The notes: generated by a model from the sequence alone, not told the origin. A stretch of 64,000 nt of DNA from Excoecaria cochinchinensis (GCA_947683425.1 CANTUQ010000037.1:2542001-2606000); one strand, 5' to 3'; shown: positions 13,856 through 27,237, counted from the first letter of the stretch. Translations and numbers: made by a program.

Positions 13856-14093
13856 TGTTGTGAAGTATTCCTATTGCAGATAATTACTTTTATTCCTAAT
13901 TAAACTCTAAGTCTACTGGTATTATGTTCTTAATCAAACTCTATTACTAACTTGTTCACAAAGTCTTTGTGTCTATAAATATGCTCATTGTGGGTTATTC
14001 AAGACACACAATAATAAGAAAATTATACTACTTTCTCTCTACTTTATATTTTTGGTCTATCTATTATTTTCTCTTTTTTATTTATATATAACA
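13856..14093 (+). repeat. Copia 3' LTR (238 bp)
   Basis: Begins TGTTGTGAAG and ends TATATAACA. It contains CTATAAATATGC (about 13973), a probable LTR TATA box, matched at about 10037 in the 5' copy. Confidence 0.8.
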
Positions 14094-15095
14094 AGCTTTT
14101 AATTTTTTCTAATTTTATTGTAAAGTACAATATATGTTGAATATCATTGGTTTACACTTAGATTAACCCACCGATGACTCTACTAGAACCGTCTCGTAGA
14201 GAAAAATATTTCTATAGTTGAAAATTTATGAGAGAGATGACCCTTACCTATCATTAGGAACATAGCCATGAACCAACCCAGTGGGATAAAAAATTATAAC
14301 AACTCATAAAAAATTTATTCATATAAAAAATAATAATAAGTGCAAAATTTGCCTATAAGGTATTGAAATTGATACAAATTTGTCATTGAAATTTATTTTT
14401 GAAAATGTTCTAAAATATTAAAAATTGTACATAGTTGCCTTTACAAGGGCAAATATGATTTTTTTTATTGATGGCTAATACGAAAAAATGGTTCTTTATT
14501 TCAAACTATTAAAATTGTCTATATTTGTCCCTCAAAGTATTGAATAAGGGTAAATATGTATCATTTTCAAATCTTGAAAGAGTTTTTTTTTTTTTTAAAA
14601 AAAAAAACAAACATCATAAGCAAATTTGTACTATTTTCAATAATTTAAATGCAAATTTGGTCTTTATCACTATAAAATAAGAAACTCGTTTAAATATTTT
14701 AGCGGAATAATTTTAGAAAAAGTTAAAAATTATAATGTGTCTTTCAATCTTTTCTTAATTGAGTATGATCATTTTTTTAAAAAAAAAAGTTTGCGGTTTT
14801 TTTAATTTTTTATAGTCGAGTGGGGTTAGTTAACCTCTCCCATCATACTCTCTCATAGGAAAAATGGATTCGTCCTTTAATAAAAGTAGATACTTTACCA
14901 GCCATATCATACAAAGGAAACATCAAAATCTCATACATCTATAGTGTTTTTATTTTTTTGTAAGTTTGTCATAATATCGAGTACAATTTTGAGGAAAATA
15001 TTCTTGTTGCTATGGAAGCCAACTTTGAATGTTGTATCTCCTCGTAAATGAACCTTATCTACCAAAATGGTTCCACCTTCTTCCAACCTTATTAA
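14094..15095. other. Non-coding AT-rich stretch
   Basis: Several long T/A homopolymer palindromes (for example about 14582-14608 and 14772-14788). A short minus-strand open frame (14931-15212) shows no family motif I recognise. Nothing else is supported. Confidence 0.5.
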
Positions 15096-15818
15096 GATCC
15101 CATTTGGTTTAGCTGATGAGCGTAGCTGGTAACAAATACTGTTACTGGTAGCAGATTGGTGGTGTTTGGTAAAATTATATAGAGCTGTTGCTATTAATTG
15201 TAAAATTACCAAAATGGATCTACTTTTTAATTTAAAAGTATATATTAACCATATTAATAAATAAAATAAACAATAGTATAATATAAAAATTTATAAATTC
15301 CTCAAACAATTAGTGTAGAAAAAATATGTTAATATATAAATATAAATTTTCATAAATACATGTAATATATATTTTTTGCGAGTTTACAAACTATAAAATA
15401 AAATATGTATTAATCTTTCACCTAAAAATATGTATAAATTTGAAAAATTGATGTATTTAGGTGTAAAGAAGAGAATATGTAACACCCCAAAGCCCGTAGA
15501 GAGGACAAGGGAGCGCTACACAACGCTACACTCAAAGAACTATAAGCATACATGCTATTAAAGGGAAAACTTAATAACAATACTTAATAGGAAATTATCA
15601 TTAATATTATCTAATTACAGTTAACATCTTTAAGTGCAAAAATTAGTAAGTTACATATACATATACATATTCATGTTATACAAAAAATTGAAACATTAAC
15701 TTTACATTACATAAGAACCTAACTAGAAGACTTCAAAACTCCTTCTAGTGGCCAGCAGATATTCCACGCAAAACTCGAGCTTCACACTATAAAACTACAC
15801 AGGAGGTAAACACCCCTG

Positions 15819-15836
15819 CTAAACGATAACACTTAG
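15819..15836 (-). other. Conserved LTR stem-loop (G.U-containing copy)
   Basis: The sense strand reads CTAAGTG-TTAT-CGTTTAG after CCCCA. It aligns with the perfect stem CTAAGCG/CGCTTAG in the other Tekay-type LTRs. Both differing positions form G.U pairs in sense RNA. Confidence 0.7.
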
Positions 15837-16370
15837 TGGGGATAAACATACAATAGTCTATTACAAATAAATCATGCATTACATACATTATAATTACATG
15901 ATAAATAATTATCCATTATTCCATACTTCATACCATTAAGTCACTAACATACAATGTTACTAGAGATGGTATTAAATCTTGGTAAGAACAACATGTAACA
16001 CACTATTAAAATCAGTCAATGCAGTAACCACATAGTATAGCCTGAACCAAAGCAGTAGTGGATAATGGGTATACTAAATACCACTCGGGTACCAATTACT
16101 AGATTACTGGGGAGAACAATATTAACACTAGAGATATATAAATCTCAAAACACTAGATACCGATTAGGTACCAATACTAGCAGCTGCAAATATTAACCCT
16201 TATAAGCATGCTTATTTATCCATGACTCGATTACAGGCTATTAATAAATTATCTCACTTAATGTTCATGTAAATAAATGCATTCATCATCATTTTATGTA
16301 TAGTCGTTCATAAACCAAAACATCATTGTTCATATGCATAAATACACTTATCAATCTCATATGCATAGAC

Positions 16371-16377
16371 ATTTATA
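16371..16377 (-). promoter_or_regulatory. LTR TATA box
   Basis: The sense strand reads GGCCTATAAATGTC. It lies about 62 bp downstream of the GC-rich palindrome array at 16439-16615. It is a plausible start region for LTR transcription. Confidence 0.55.
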
Positions 16378-16438
16378 GGCCACATAATATAGTTCATAAG
16401 AAATAAAGCAAAGAATTTGCATTCGAAAATTCCAGCAA

Positions 16439-16615
16439 CGTCGTGTCCGCGACAGAGCAAAGATAACTCTTCTGTTGCGCTTGTGGCATAACTCCCGCAC
16501 GCGACAGAATGCCACAAGCACTACTGTCACTCTCGCGATATCCCTCGCGCTCGTGACAAAACTCGATCTAGCAATAATCTTCCTATGGAGCACTCTGTCA
16601 CGCTCGTGACAGAAT
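16439..16615. repeat. TGTCGCG-type palindrome array (in LTR)
   Basis: GC-rich island with CGTGTCCGCGACAGAG, GCACGCGACAGAAT, CGCTCGTGACA and CTGTCACGCTCGTGACAG in otherwise AT-rich DNA. It gives arginine-rich spurious frames on both strands. Confidence 0.8.
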
Positions 16616-17857
16616 ACAAATCTTAACTCAAAGTTATAATTCACATATCTCTTTCAACCCTTATTCTTAGTATTCAATTTACATGCACTCTAAGCTAATC
16701 ATTAACATAATTCATACCATCCACATGCATTTACAGCTAGTCTAACACTCATATCTCATAATTATACATACAATTAATATATCCATATTCATTACTATGC
16801 CCTTTACACACCATCATGGAACAATCAAACATAACACAATTCAATTAGCATTAAGGCTTCATCAATTCAACATATTATACCAATCACAACCCCGTCATTA
16901 GAAGATCTATTGAACCCTTAATATCCCACATTTTTTCCAAGTAATTCACATATGCAAATCTACATAAAGTACAAATAGAATCCCAAACCTCTTGAAGTAC
17001 TCCTTCAATCTTCACAAGCTAAGTGACATTCTCTTTACCCTTTGCCTTTCTACTAAGTTCTCCAACTTACAAATCAATACATGCACACACATCCAAAATA
17101 GAATTTAGACTATAAACTAAAATTCAAATCAAAAGATGAAGAAACTAACTTAAGCTTACCCTTTCTAACTTAACTCTTGTTCCTCCTGCTCAACGCAACT
17201 TAAGACTTAACAATCAAATGAAGAAGATAAAGAGAGCAAGAAAGGGATAAAGAATAATGAGAAGCAAAAAGGAAGAAGGCAGAATTTGAAAAAAGTGGCC
17301 TAACCAAATGGAGAGTAAAAGATAGATTTTTGCCATTTCCTCCACCTATTTATATGCATGCAATATATTAGGTGTCCCAAGACAATCTTGACATATAGCA
17401 CTCCCACAAAAATAGCTTGCCACATGTAATCCACTAACTTATTAATTAAGGTTAATTAATCCTACTTACTTTATCTAATCTTTCACTTTACACTAATCAT
17501 GCCAATTAACAATTTGATCACTAAACTATTTTATTTCATGCAATTGAGTCCTAATTCTTAATTGCAATCTAATCTAATTATTATAAATCCTTAATTAACC
17601 TCACTAAATTACTCTAATCATGCTCAATACTCTTAGGGTCAATTTCGGGCTGTTATAGAATATATACTCAAAAGTAATGGGTAATTTTGTCTTTGTATTA
17701 ATAAATAAGCAAAAACTCATTCAAAAACTTTTAAAAGGTTCCCTTTCAAAAGACAATTATTTTGATGTTAAATGCCTAGCAGCTGCTATTTTAAAAGTTT
17801 TACCGAATACTTTAAGAGAGTTATTGCCCTTCCAACAGCTAAATCAAACACCCTTTA

Positions 17858-18634
17858 AACTTAATATAGATTTTGGATTTTCAAATGGTGGCAAAATTAG
17901 GATTTGCCTAATTTTCAAAGACTACCTTGGTGCTGTATTGGCATGTGTGTCCAAGTGTTTGTGTGATTCTTTTGATTCTTTACACTATAAGTGGCTGCCA
18001 TTGTATTTGGAATTCAAATGGTAATTGGCATGTGTTTTTGGGACTTAATGATTGAATTAGACTATTAGATTGTAATTAATAAATTGAAAATTTAATGTTC
18101 TCAATGTAATGGATTAATAGTTTTACTTAAGGACTACTTTCAATTGCAATAATCTCTTCGTACTTGTTTTTAGGCCTTCACTCCAAGAACTTGCAATAGA
18201 CAATCCAAGAAATTGCTAAAGATAGTGATTACAATTCTTATGTTTTAACTTGGATGGAATCATGTTCTTCCTTTATTGCATATTTAGTTTTTTTGAATGT
18301 AATTTCTATGTATTCTTAATAAAGTAAAGTTTTCTTTGAAAAAATTTATGGTAATTAACATAAAAAATATAGATGTTTGTCGACCATAAGATTAAGAAAT
18401 AGAATTTGTAATAAAGGCACAGTTCTTTATGAAAGAACATATAATATCTTTCCTCCATAAAAATACAAACCAAAATAAAAATTAAATAAGATTAAATAAG
18501 GATGCATAGCCTTTTAGCAAAAAAAAAAAAAAGCACTTATAATACTTTAAGTTCAAAATTCAATTCTTAATTTTTTTTCCTCTTAGGCATTTTAATTTTC
18601 TCCCCTTCTTTGTTGAGCCGTCTAGCTTATGATG
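17858..18634. other. Non-coding stretch
   Basis: AT-rich, with no frame I can assign. An A-tract lies near 18520. Nothing further is seen. Confidence 0.5.
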
Positions 18635-20939
18635 TGTAATCCCCCTATCTATATCTATAAAATCCTGTTGAGACATCATATAGTTGGTTCCCAAATTCTA
18701 AAATAGATAAAAGCGTGATTTAAGTCCATCTATAATTACCAGTTTATGCATGGCAATGTTGTTTCGACATACATATTCATGTTTAATTCTTTAAACCTAA
18801 ATAATGCCACTATAATATTATACTAATTTTACTATCCTATAATATAGATTTAGTAGGTTAATGTTAATACATTACATAACGAGTCAAGTTTTACAAACTC
18901 ATTTGTATTACAAAATCAAATTACATACATATTAACCATGCATAACCAAAAAGTTCAAAACCTACATGCTTCACACTTTACTTTAGTTTGCCTTTGACTT
19001 TGTAGTATATCCCTAATCCGCAAGCCTATCACCTAGACTTACATGGATAAAACATCGTGTTAGGCTTATAAGCTTAGTGGAGAAATTTCAATTTGAATAA
19101 CCTCTTATAGAGTCATTCCCAAGCACACAAATATGAATAATAATATAACATAATTATGTATAAAATATAAATATGGCATATTTAAATCAAATAGATTATA
19201 AAAACCAATACTTTAATAAGAACAATTATTTATATATTGTATTCATTCAATCTACTATCATATTTCTCTATATTACTTTTCTCATATATCACATTTTAAT
19301 TCATTTCTATAGTTAGACTGCACTTTTCTATGGGTGTGGATAACGAGTGTTATAGATAACCATAGGTATCTATATATAGATACACGTAGGTACCGTAGAT
19401 AGTCATTATATACTATGATTTAAACATAATTTAAGTTGGACTATACATAGTTAACCATAAATCTACTCCTTGCCAATGCCAAAATTAGGTATACATATGT
19501 GTATTCAAGTGATAATCAAGTATACAACATCACAAACACTTGCATTCTCATATACCTTTTGTACACCTAGTGTATATCTTGAATATACCCTAATTCCTAT
19601 ACTTTCTTAGATTCGGCCTCCAAAATGACATTCTTTAAATAGATGTTTAAAATTTTTCTAAGGCCATAGACATACATATCTTGGTATTATAATGTCTCAT
19701 ACAAAGTTTTTTTTTTGCATAAATAACCTACATATACCATTGGTATACCTTAAAAATAACAAATGTATACCAAAATCATTTTAATGCATTCGGCCCTAGT
19801 TGTCTACCACCTCTAAATGCGATAAAATTATTTCACCACCATGCACATATCCATTTAAATATTATAAAAGGTCCTATGTAGCTCAATTAGTCAAAATGCC
19901 TTGATATACTATTGGTATATCTTGTGTATGCTAATTGTATACCATTTCACTTTATGCGTGCTAGGTTCAACCCGCCATGTGCCCTTTCCTTACAAGTGCT
20001 TTAAAATTATTCTACCATCACAAACATTCATATATTCATGTTCTAAGAAGTCTCGTGTAATTCAACTGTCCAACTTATTTGAATATACTATGGGTATACC
20101 TAAGGTATATCTAATGTATACTATATGAATTCGGCCCACACAATTGCACACCCCAATTCAACCAAAAAAAACTCATATCAAATTATATTATATAATTACA
20201 CATTATTAATAACTCATATATCAATCTAATTCATGCCAAAATTCACACACATGCGTGTAAATTAAAAATTTCCCATACCTTAGTAAAATGGCCTAACTTG
20301 ATTTCTTTAGCTCTCTTTTTCATCCTTGGTCTAGTTCTTGCTTCCTTCCTCCACTAAAATACATTATGAACTCATATCGGCCTCTTCCTCAATTCATGGC
20401 ACAATCCCTTTAACTTTAAAACACGAGAGAGATGAAGAAAAAGTTAGATAAACACATTAACTTACCTTAATTTGCCTTTAATTCCACTAATTCTTTCTTT
20501 CTCCTTTCTTAATCTCTTTAGGAATGTGGATGGGTGTGTGTTTTTGGTGAGAATAAAGATACGAATTATGAATTTTGGTCTTAATTTGGTTCGGCCAAGT
20601 TTAATTTATCCTTATGCATTTTCTACATATTTCTAGATGTGCTACATGTCCATATCCTATTTGTCATGCCATTTTAACTTTATATATTTCCAATTTCACC
20701 CCAAAATTTCTTTTAATTCCACATTTGCATGTAACTTAACTTCGATACATTTGCCCACATTATATATTTACTCATGCATTTACATCTCAAATTAAATTAA
20801 TTATAAAATTGCCCTTAAACTTTTAAATTACTTCAATCTATATCCCCCCAACCATTCTTTAACTTAACCTTTATTATTCACTTCCTAATCCACCCTAAAT
20901 ATGCCATAATATTATTAGGCTATATTTTGGAGCCTCACA
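18635..20939 (-). mobile_element. Tekay-type LTR, about 2.3 kb
   Basis: The plus strand runs from TGTAATCCCCC to GGAGCCTCACA, so the sense (minus) strand starts TGTGAGGCTCC, like the LTR at 7238-10028. A decayed copy of the shared stem-loop is at about 19061-19076, in the expected place. Repeated GTATACC/GGTATAC motifs occur between 19370 and 20125. No clear target duplication and no coding domain are seen. The ends are approximate. Confidence 0.55.
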
Positions 20940-21922
20940 TTATATCTTTCCATCACCTTCATAACTAACATCTTCCAACTCTTTTGTTACAAAATTTCTC
21001 CATATAGTCTATTAACTAAAAAAAAAATCAATTAAATATCATAGGCATCATCACATGCTAGAAGTAATAGTTGAACATCAAATTTGCTGAAAAATCTCAC
21101 TTATTTGATAGTAAATTCAAGTTTCTTAGCACTATTATAATTTTATAGTTTGAATAGACATTGCCTAGAAAAAGAGTTCCAATTGAAGTTCAAGTCTCCA
21201 ATAATAATTGACAAATTCTTTGCTACCAATGAGAAGCACCTATAAATTTTTAACATTTTGTTCAATAAATTTTGAACCATACATCTACCCTAACTATTTT
21301 TCTTTTCTGAAAGTTGGCATGACACACCAAACTAAGTTGCCTATTTTTTTATATATCCAATAATTATTGCAGCATGTGAATGCCACAGTAGCGGTTACTT
21401 CCCAACAATTTATAACATAGTTCAAAACATTTTGAGTTTTAGAGTAATCCAAACATCCTTGCCGTATCAAAAGATCTTTTTCTTTTAAATGAAAATTAAA
21501 ATAAAAATTAGTTCCAAGTAGAAACATTACTTTGAGATTTCCAACTTCTAAAAATTTCACTAAGCAAGTCCTTCTATAATCATTAATTAAAGGTAACTTA
21601 TTTTCACATCATGTCAATTCATATTACTTAATATAGATGGTTTATAAGCAATGTTAAAGAGTGATTTGCATATGAAATGTAAATAAAAATCATTAAAATA
21701 TTTATAATTCTCAATACTATGAAAAATAAAAATATGACATATATTCATAATCATTAGTTACAATAAATATTTTACTTATATTAAAGCTATTGACTGAAAA
21801 TTGGTTTTATCATCTACTAAAGTTTTTTCAGTAATTGACTTAATAATATCATCTGAATACTAAGCAACATTCAATGGTAGTTGCTCATTTTGCTTTGTGT
21901 AATTTGATCTACATATATGAAA
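20940..21922. other. Non-coding stretch
   Basis: AT-rich. A short minus-strand frame (21294-21560) has no recognisable motif. No feature is supported. Confidence 0.45.
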
Positions 21923-22413
21923 CACTATAACAAAATAAGAATTTAGTGACGTTTTTAATTTGTGTTTAGTGATGTTTTTTAGCATCATTGAGTATTTACC
22001 AATCCTTTAAAAAGCATCGACATAAGTGTCGTTATATTCAATGTCAAGAAGATTTCTCATAATGCACGTTCCTCGTGTTGGTAAAATTAACTTACTAACA
22101 CTTTTTTGTAAGCGTATCTAACTTCATGACGTTTTTCTAAAGAATGTATCCAAAGATTTAAGACGCTGAAAAGCATTACAAATTAAAGAAAACATCCACA
22201 AATTTAAGACTCTTTTAAAGAAAACTATCACATATTTTATGACATTTTTATGAAGAAAGCGTCCACAAATTTAAGATGCTTTTAAAGAAAAGAGTCACAA
22301 ATTTTGTGACATTTTTTTGAATATGTACCTCTAATTTAAAAACCCTTTGTAAGAAAAATGCTATAAATTTAATAAAGTTTTCTCAAAAAAGTGTCTTTAG
22401 CTTGGCTATGTTT

Positions 22414-22583
22414 TATAAGGGAAGTCATAAATGTGATAAATAAGTTTCTATTTGTCTGATATTATTTCCTATTAGTGTACATTATATCAAGGGTTAATTG
22501 TTGTATTCTAGTAGGACTCTATCTCTCATGTATATATATATTCTCTAATTAATCTAAATAAAATTGTGACTTGTACCTTTTTA
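22414..22583 (+). repeat. Copia 5' LTR (170 bp)
   Basis: Begins TATAAGGGAAG and ends TACCTTTTTA, directly followed by the tRNA-Met-type primer-binding site. Confidence 0.9.
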
Positions 22584-22610
22584 TGGTATCAGAGCTTTAG
22601 GGTTTCAATA

Positions 22611-23418
22611 CTAAAATATCTACTAAAATTAACAACTCTAGATCCACAAGAAACTCTAATTCCACTGGTACTAAATAGCTTGTTGTCGCCCCTATTTTCT
22701 CATCCTCTCTTCCAAATATTACCAACTTCTCTACAAAATTGAACACATCTAATTTCCTTCTTTGGAAAACGCAAATCGTTTCCATTCTCAAAGGTCATAG
22801 TCTTATGGGTCATGTGGATGGCTCCCTTTTCGTTCCTTCTTAATTATTGACCACTGGAGATATAAACCTAGAGTTTGAAATTTGGGAACGTAGGGATCAG
22901 CTAGTTCTTAGCTGGATCTTATCCACCATTGATAGTACCTTGTTACCGCAACTTGTAGGTGCTACTACAGCGAAGATTGCATGGGATAAACTAATTTCTT
23001 CTTATTCTACAGGTTCCAAACCTCAAGTTAGAAATTTGCGAGCCTAGATTCTTTCTCTACACAAGGGTGAAGATTCAATTGTCACTTATGTTCAAATGGC
23101 CAAAGCTCTGTCTGATCAGTTAGCTGCATTAGGCCATCCCTACAATGAAGAAGATTTATTTGATGCTATTCTTTGGGTTCGAATTATCGCCCATTTAATC
23201 GGTCTCTTAATTCTCGGATGGAGACTCGCACTTTAGATCATGTTTATGGATTACTTCTTAATGAAGAAAGACAATTAGCATGGGATCGTGCTACTGATAC
23301 TCAGTCTATCCAAATTGCTCCCACTGCTCAGTTAGCTGCTTGGGGTTCAGCGGGCCAACAACGTGGTTGTAGCCGCGGACATGGCCGAGGAGGCCGTTCG
23401 CATGGCCAACTTCAGTAG
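22611..23418 (+). pseudogene. Copia gag remnant
   Basis: Nucleocapsid/Gag polyprotein of the Copia element. Readable pieces include NFLLWKTQIVSILKGH, then an IWERRDQLVLSWILSTID region and LNEERQLAWDRAT, typical of UBN2-type Copia Gag, ending in a GR-rich stretch. At least three in-frame stops and a frameshift near 23175 break it. The zinc knuckle continues at about 23484, with a lost second cysteine and histidine (CYNYRGFGN...C). Confidence 0.8.
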
Positions 23419-23436
23419 TTCTCATAGGAGTCTTTT

Positions 23437-24836
23437 TTGTCTCCTAGGCCACATATTTCTGGAAATTCCTCAACTGAGGTAACTTGCTATAATTACCGTG
23501 GTTTTGGGAACTTGGCCAATGTTTGTCCTTCACCAAGGAATAGGTCTCGCAATACTACCTCACCTTTTACTAATTTGGCAGCCACCCATCCTCTTTATCA
23601 GCCTTGCACTGTTGACACTGGGGCCACTCACCATCTGACAGCGAATCTGAAAAACCTTGCTCTTCACTATGAATATCAGGGTCCAGAGGAGGTTTCAAAT
23701 TGGTAATGGTATGTTTTTTCTTATCTCTCATGTTAGTGAGAATTCATTTGCTCTTGGTTCTCATACTTTAAAATTTCGTGACAGTTTACATGTTCCTAGT
23801 GCTCATCGTAATCTCTTATCTGTTTATATTCTCACTAACTCTAACCTAGTGTCTATTTAATTTTTTGCTAATCATTTTCTCATAAAGAATCTGGACACGA
23901 AGGCGATCATCTTCAGAGGCCGGAGTGACAATGACTTATACTCTATGTGTTTAAACAAAAGCACTTTTTCTATTAGTGCTAATTTAGCTTCTTTAAATGT
24001 TTGGCATGCTCGTTCGGGTCATTCCTTCATTCCAATTGTTAAATGTACTTTGAATAATAATAATATTCGTTTTATTCATTCTTCAAATTCTTTGTGTAAT
24101 GCCTATTCACTTAGTAAAATTCACAAATTTCCCCTTCAGACCTCTGATTCTGTTACTTTATTTTCGCTTGATTTAATTTGTGCGGATGTCTGGGGCCCTG
24201 CGCCTGTTACTTCATTTGATGGGTTTTGGTATTATGTTTTATTTTTTGATCATCATACTAAATACAGTTGGCTCTATTTTCTTCGACAGAAGTAAGAAGT
24301 TCTTACTATTTTTATTCAATTTCGCGCACTTGTTTTTTAATTGTTCAATTAAAATTTTCCAATCGGATTGGGGAGGGGAATTTCAGGCTCATACTACTTA
24401 TTTACGTATAAATGGCATTACATATCGAGTTTCCTGTCCTTATACACCTGAATAAAATGGAAGGGCTGAGAGAAAATATCGTCACATTGTTAAAACTGGT
24501 TTGTCATTGCTTAATCACAGTTCTTTACCTCTTTCTTATTGGACTGCTGCTTTTGAATGTGCCATTTATTGCATAAACCATCTTCCTACTGCCACTATTA
24601 CTTTTGACAATCCATTTCATAAATTGTTTGGTCTTTCTCGAAATTATAGTCTTCTTAAAGTGTTTGGGTGTCTCTGTTATCCATGGTTGAGTCCCTACTC
24701 TAAACACAAACTTGAACCTCGCTCTCGTCCTTGTATTTTTCTGGGATATAACAAGCTTCATAAGGGTTATAAGTGTCTTCATTTTTCCTTTGGTAAATTG
24801 TTTATCTCATGTCATGTTTTGTTTGATGAATAAGTT
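23437..24836 (+). pseudogene. Copia protease and integrase remnant
   Basis: Protease active site VDTGATHHL at about 23608. Integrase: a degenerate N-terminal zinc region (WHARSGHS), then the catalytic core with CADVWGPAP, YSWLYFLRQK, FQSDWGGEF and a conserved NGRAERKYRH context, and a C-terminal PRSRPCIFLGY block. Stops interrupt the core after FLRQK and before NGRAER, and there are frameshifts near 24300. It is not functional. Confidence 0.85.
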
Positions 24837-25106
24837 TTTTTTTTGTTTGCTCAGATGGCTTCTTCTGTGACATCGGTTTTAACGGTCCCAACTCATCCCT
24901 CCCTCTCTATTAATCCTGTAAGTCTACCCACTTTACCCATTCCTACCCCTCATGTCAATCCACCTAGGACACCACGTTCCCCCATACCCAGCCCCTCCCT
25001 CACTCCACCTCTTCCTGATCCACCATCGACACCCTCCTCATCTTCTTAACGGTTTCCTTTAGACACTGCCAATCAGCCCTCTCAACCTCCCTTGGCCTAT
25101 CGTTGG
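24837..25106 (+). other. Copia proline-rich linker
   Basis: The frame 24843-25049 is rich in P, S and T (PTLPIPTP, PRSPIPSPS), as in the variable spacer between Copia integrase and reverse transcriptase. It is cut by the solo LTR at 25112. Confidence 0.65.
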
Positions 25107-26272
25107 TGGCTTGTCACACCCCGTTTGCCCCCTAGTCGAATGAGCCATATATGTATGTGTGTACATTTGCATAAGTTATGTTTAATAAGGGCATTTTGGT
25201 AATATTGCATGAATTGGGGTTTTTCTGGTGCGTGTGTGTGTGTTTGGCACTATGGTGCTAATTAGTTGAGATAGATTTGTGTGTGCCCAAGCGCACCATT
25301 GTAGTGTGTGTTCATGAGAGTTGCATCATGTGTGGTTGAGTGCACCATAGTAGGATATGCACTAGTGGGCTATTATATCATGTGGTCATGCACATGATTG
25401 TAGGGTATGCTTTAGTTGAGAGAATCTTGGGTGTGTATAACCTAAGCATCTAGGGTGTGAGTGACCAAATCCCACTAATTGGAGATTGACACTTGTCTAA
25501 GGTTAAGAAAAGAAAAATGAAAAGAAAGGAAAAGGGGAATTCAGATTTTTTTTCACTTGTGTTTCCCGTTCATCACCGCCCCTTCCTTCTCTTCTTCTCC
25601 TTCTTCTTCTCTTTTGAACCTTAGTTGAGATTCAAGGGTTACTAGTGGGGTTTGATCATCTCTTAGTGTTCATTGGTAAGTTTTATGCATTCATTTTGTT
25701 TTTGTTTCAATTTTTCTCCATCTTCTTCTCTTCTTCTTATTTTCGGATTTGGGTTGAAGTTGGGTTTTGTGTTTGTGTGTTGTGTTATTTTGTTCCTAGT
25801 TGAGCCTCCCCGGGATCCTAAAGGCAAGGAAGTTGCTGGATCTAGTGGAACTAAGCACTAGGAGCTAAGGATTTTAAAGGTTTGGGAATTCTTGCTTTTG
25901 CATGTGAATATGTTCATATATGTGTTTTGATGATTTCATGGAATTAGGTTGTTAGATGTTCTTTATTTTGATGTATATGATATGGGTATTTGCTTTGAAA
26001 TGTGGATCTTGCAAAGGCATGAGTTAATTAGGGTAATTTTAGAATGGATGTGGTTTGATGCTTAAATTGGGTTTTTGATTGATTCTTGGAATTGAGTGTG
26101 TAAATTAATGGATTGTATGCAATTTATTGTTAATAAATGTCGTATTATGGTTTTGATACTTGTGGATGGCTGGATTTGAGGTAAGTAACCTTGGATTGAG
26201 ATTTGTGTGGTTGGATGAGGATTTGGAAGAAGAAAATCTGCAGAATTTCTGCAGATTTTCGAAGTCCCGACG

Positions 26273-26582
26273 CTGTCGTGATCGCGACAGAGAGCGGTGT
26301 TGGGAGCTTCGCCGTTGCGAGCCCGCGACAGCCGAAGTGTTGTGTACTCTCTGTCGTGACCGCGACAGAGCGTATTGTTGGCCAAGTGCTACCGCGAGCA
26401 TGCGACCCGTCGCGAGCCCGCGACAGCATCAATCGTCCTCTATCGCGATCGCGACGAACGTCGCGAGCACGACAGAGCCTGGCCCTTCCATCCTCCTCGC
26501 GGTCGCGAAATCCGTCGCGCACATACAGCGAAGAGACTTTGGTCTCTGTCGCGAGCGCGACAGACATCGCGAGCGCGACAGT
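26273..26582. repeat. TGTCGCG-type palindrome array, largest copy
   Basis: About ten near-palindromes such as CTGTCGTGATCGCGACAG (26273) and CTGTCGCGAGCGCGACAG (26547) in 310 bp, very GC- and CpG-rich inside AT-rich DNA. Both strands translate to RDRDR/SRSR-like frames, which I regard as spurious. Confidence 0.9.
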
Positions 26583-27237
26583 CCCCTGTTTGCTGAATGA
26601 GTTTTCCTTCAATCCTTGTGGCTTGAACTTCAGTTTTCTTTAGCAGTTATGAGAATTATGCTTGGTATTTTATGAACATGGAAATATGATATGATTATGC
26701 ACATTTACGATGATGATTTTGGAAATTATGAAATGGATTGAATGATTTATGTATGACCTGCTAGAGTCTAGTCAGTGGATAGTTAGGCATGCCTAATAGA
26801 GTCTTTGCTGCAGCTTCTGTTTTCTGTTTGGACCCCGATCAGGTCCTCGAATGGTTCCTCGCAAACCCTTATCCGAAAGGATCTTGTTTAAGATCCCCTT
26901 TGTAATGTTTTGTAAAAGTTAAATGAAAATTTGTTTTATCGGCTCGTACCCGTAAAGTACTATCTGTATCGGCTCGTACCCGTAAAGTACTGTCCGTATA
27001 CTCGTTATCCACTCCCTCGAGTCAGCAGGTGTTTCAATGGTTAAGGTGTTTTGTATGAATTATTATGGGAAACATATGTTACCCTTATGGATTCAATGGT
27101 GAAAATGTAATCTGTTATGAGAATATGATTATTGTTATGAATCTTCTAATGAATGGCTTTATGTATGTGAGCATGGGTTTATTTTTATTGTCATGCCCTG
27201 ATTCGTTTGTAAATGAAGTACGCATGTGAACTGCCTT

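Larger units (their letters stand above)
7126..14093 (+). mobile_element. Decayed Ty1/Copia retrotransposon with a nested LTR
   Basis: The 5' LTR (TGTTGTC...ATAACA) is split: 7126-7237 and 10029-10158 align end to end with the intact 3' LTR at 13856-14093. Flanks AGTTT (left) and AGCTT (right) look like a target duplication with one mismatch. A primer-binding-like TGTTATCAGC (10163-10172) resembles the initiator tRNA-Met site TGGTATCAGA. A polypurine stretch AAGAGGAA precedes the 3' LTR. The interior, 10159-13600, is AT-rich and so decayed that I read no gag, protease, integrase or reverse transcriptase; only an RNase H tail survives near 13600-13703. Confidence 0.75.
15478..17657 (-). mobile_element. 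Tekay-type solo LTR, 2180 bp, TSD GAATA
   Basis: Bounded by TGTAACACCCC and GGGCTGTTATA with a perfect five-base duplication GAATA (15473-15477 and 17658-17662). There is no internal domain, so it arose by LTR-LTR recombination. The sense strand is minus, judged by the shared stem-loop (15819-15836) and terminal pattern. It contains a TGTCGCG-type array and a TATA box. Confidence 0.9.
15096..17855. mobile_element. Small terminal-inverted-repeat element (MITE-like) split by a solo LTR
   Basis: The left end, with CCATTTGGTTTAGCTG at 15100, is inverted at the right end as CAGCTAAATCAAACACCC (17836-17853). Further subterminal inverted similarity extends inward: GTAGCAGAT on the left, AGCAGCTGCTATT on the right. 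Without the inserted LTR the element is about 580 bp. The ends resemble hAT- or PIF-type MITEs. The target duplication is unclear, so the superfamily is left open. Confidence 0.6.

Noticed and set aside
14931..15212. 93-codon minus-strand open frame with a plausible-looking LVDKVHLRGDTTFKVGF stretch
   Set aside because: Vaguely like a C2-type segment, but too short, without neighbouring exons, and running into a MITE end. Not enough to call a gene.
17677..18024. 115-codon plus-strand open frame
   Set aside because: Spans the end of a MITE-like element and its flank; no family motif.
26105..26643. Open frames up to 155 codons on both strands, rich in RDR/SRSR
   Set aside because: They arise from the CG-rich palindromic repeats, which avoid stops on both strands. 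No domain, and they lie wholly inside a solo LTR.
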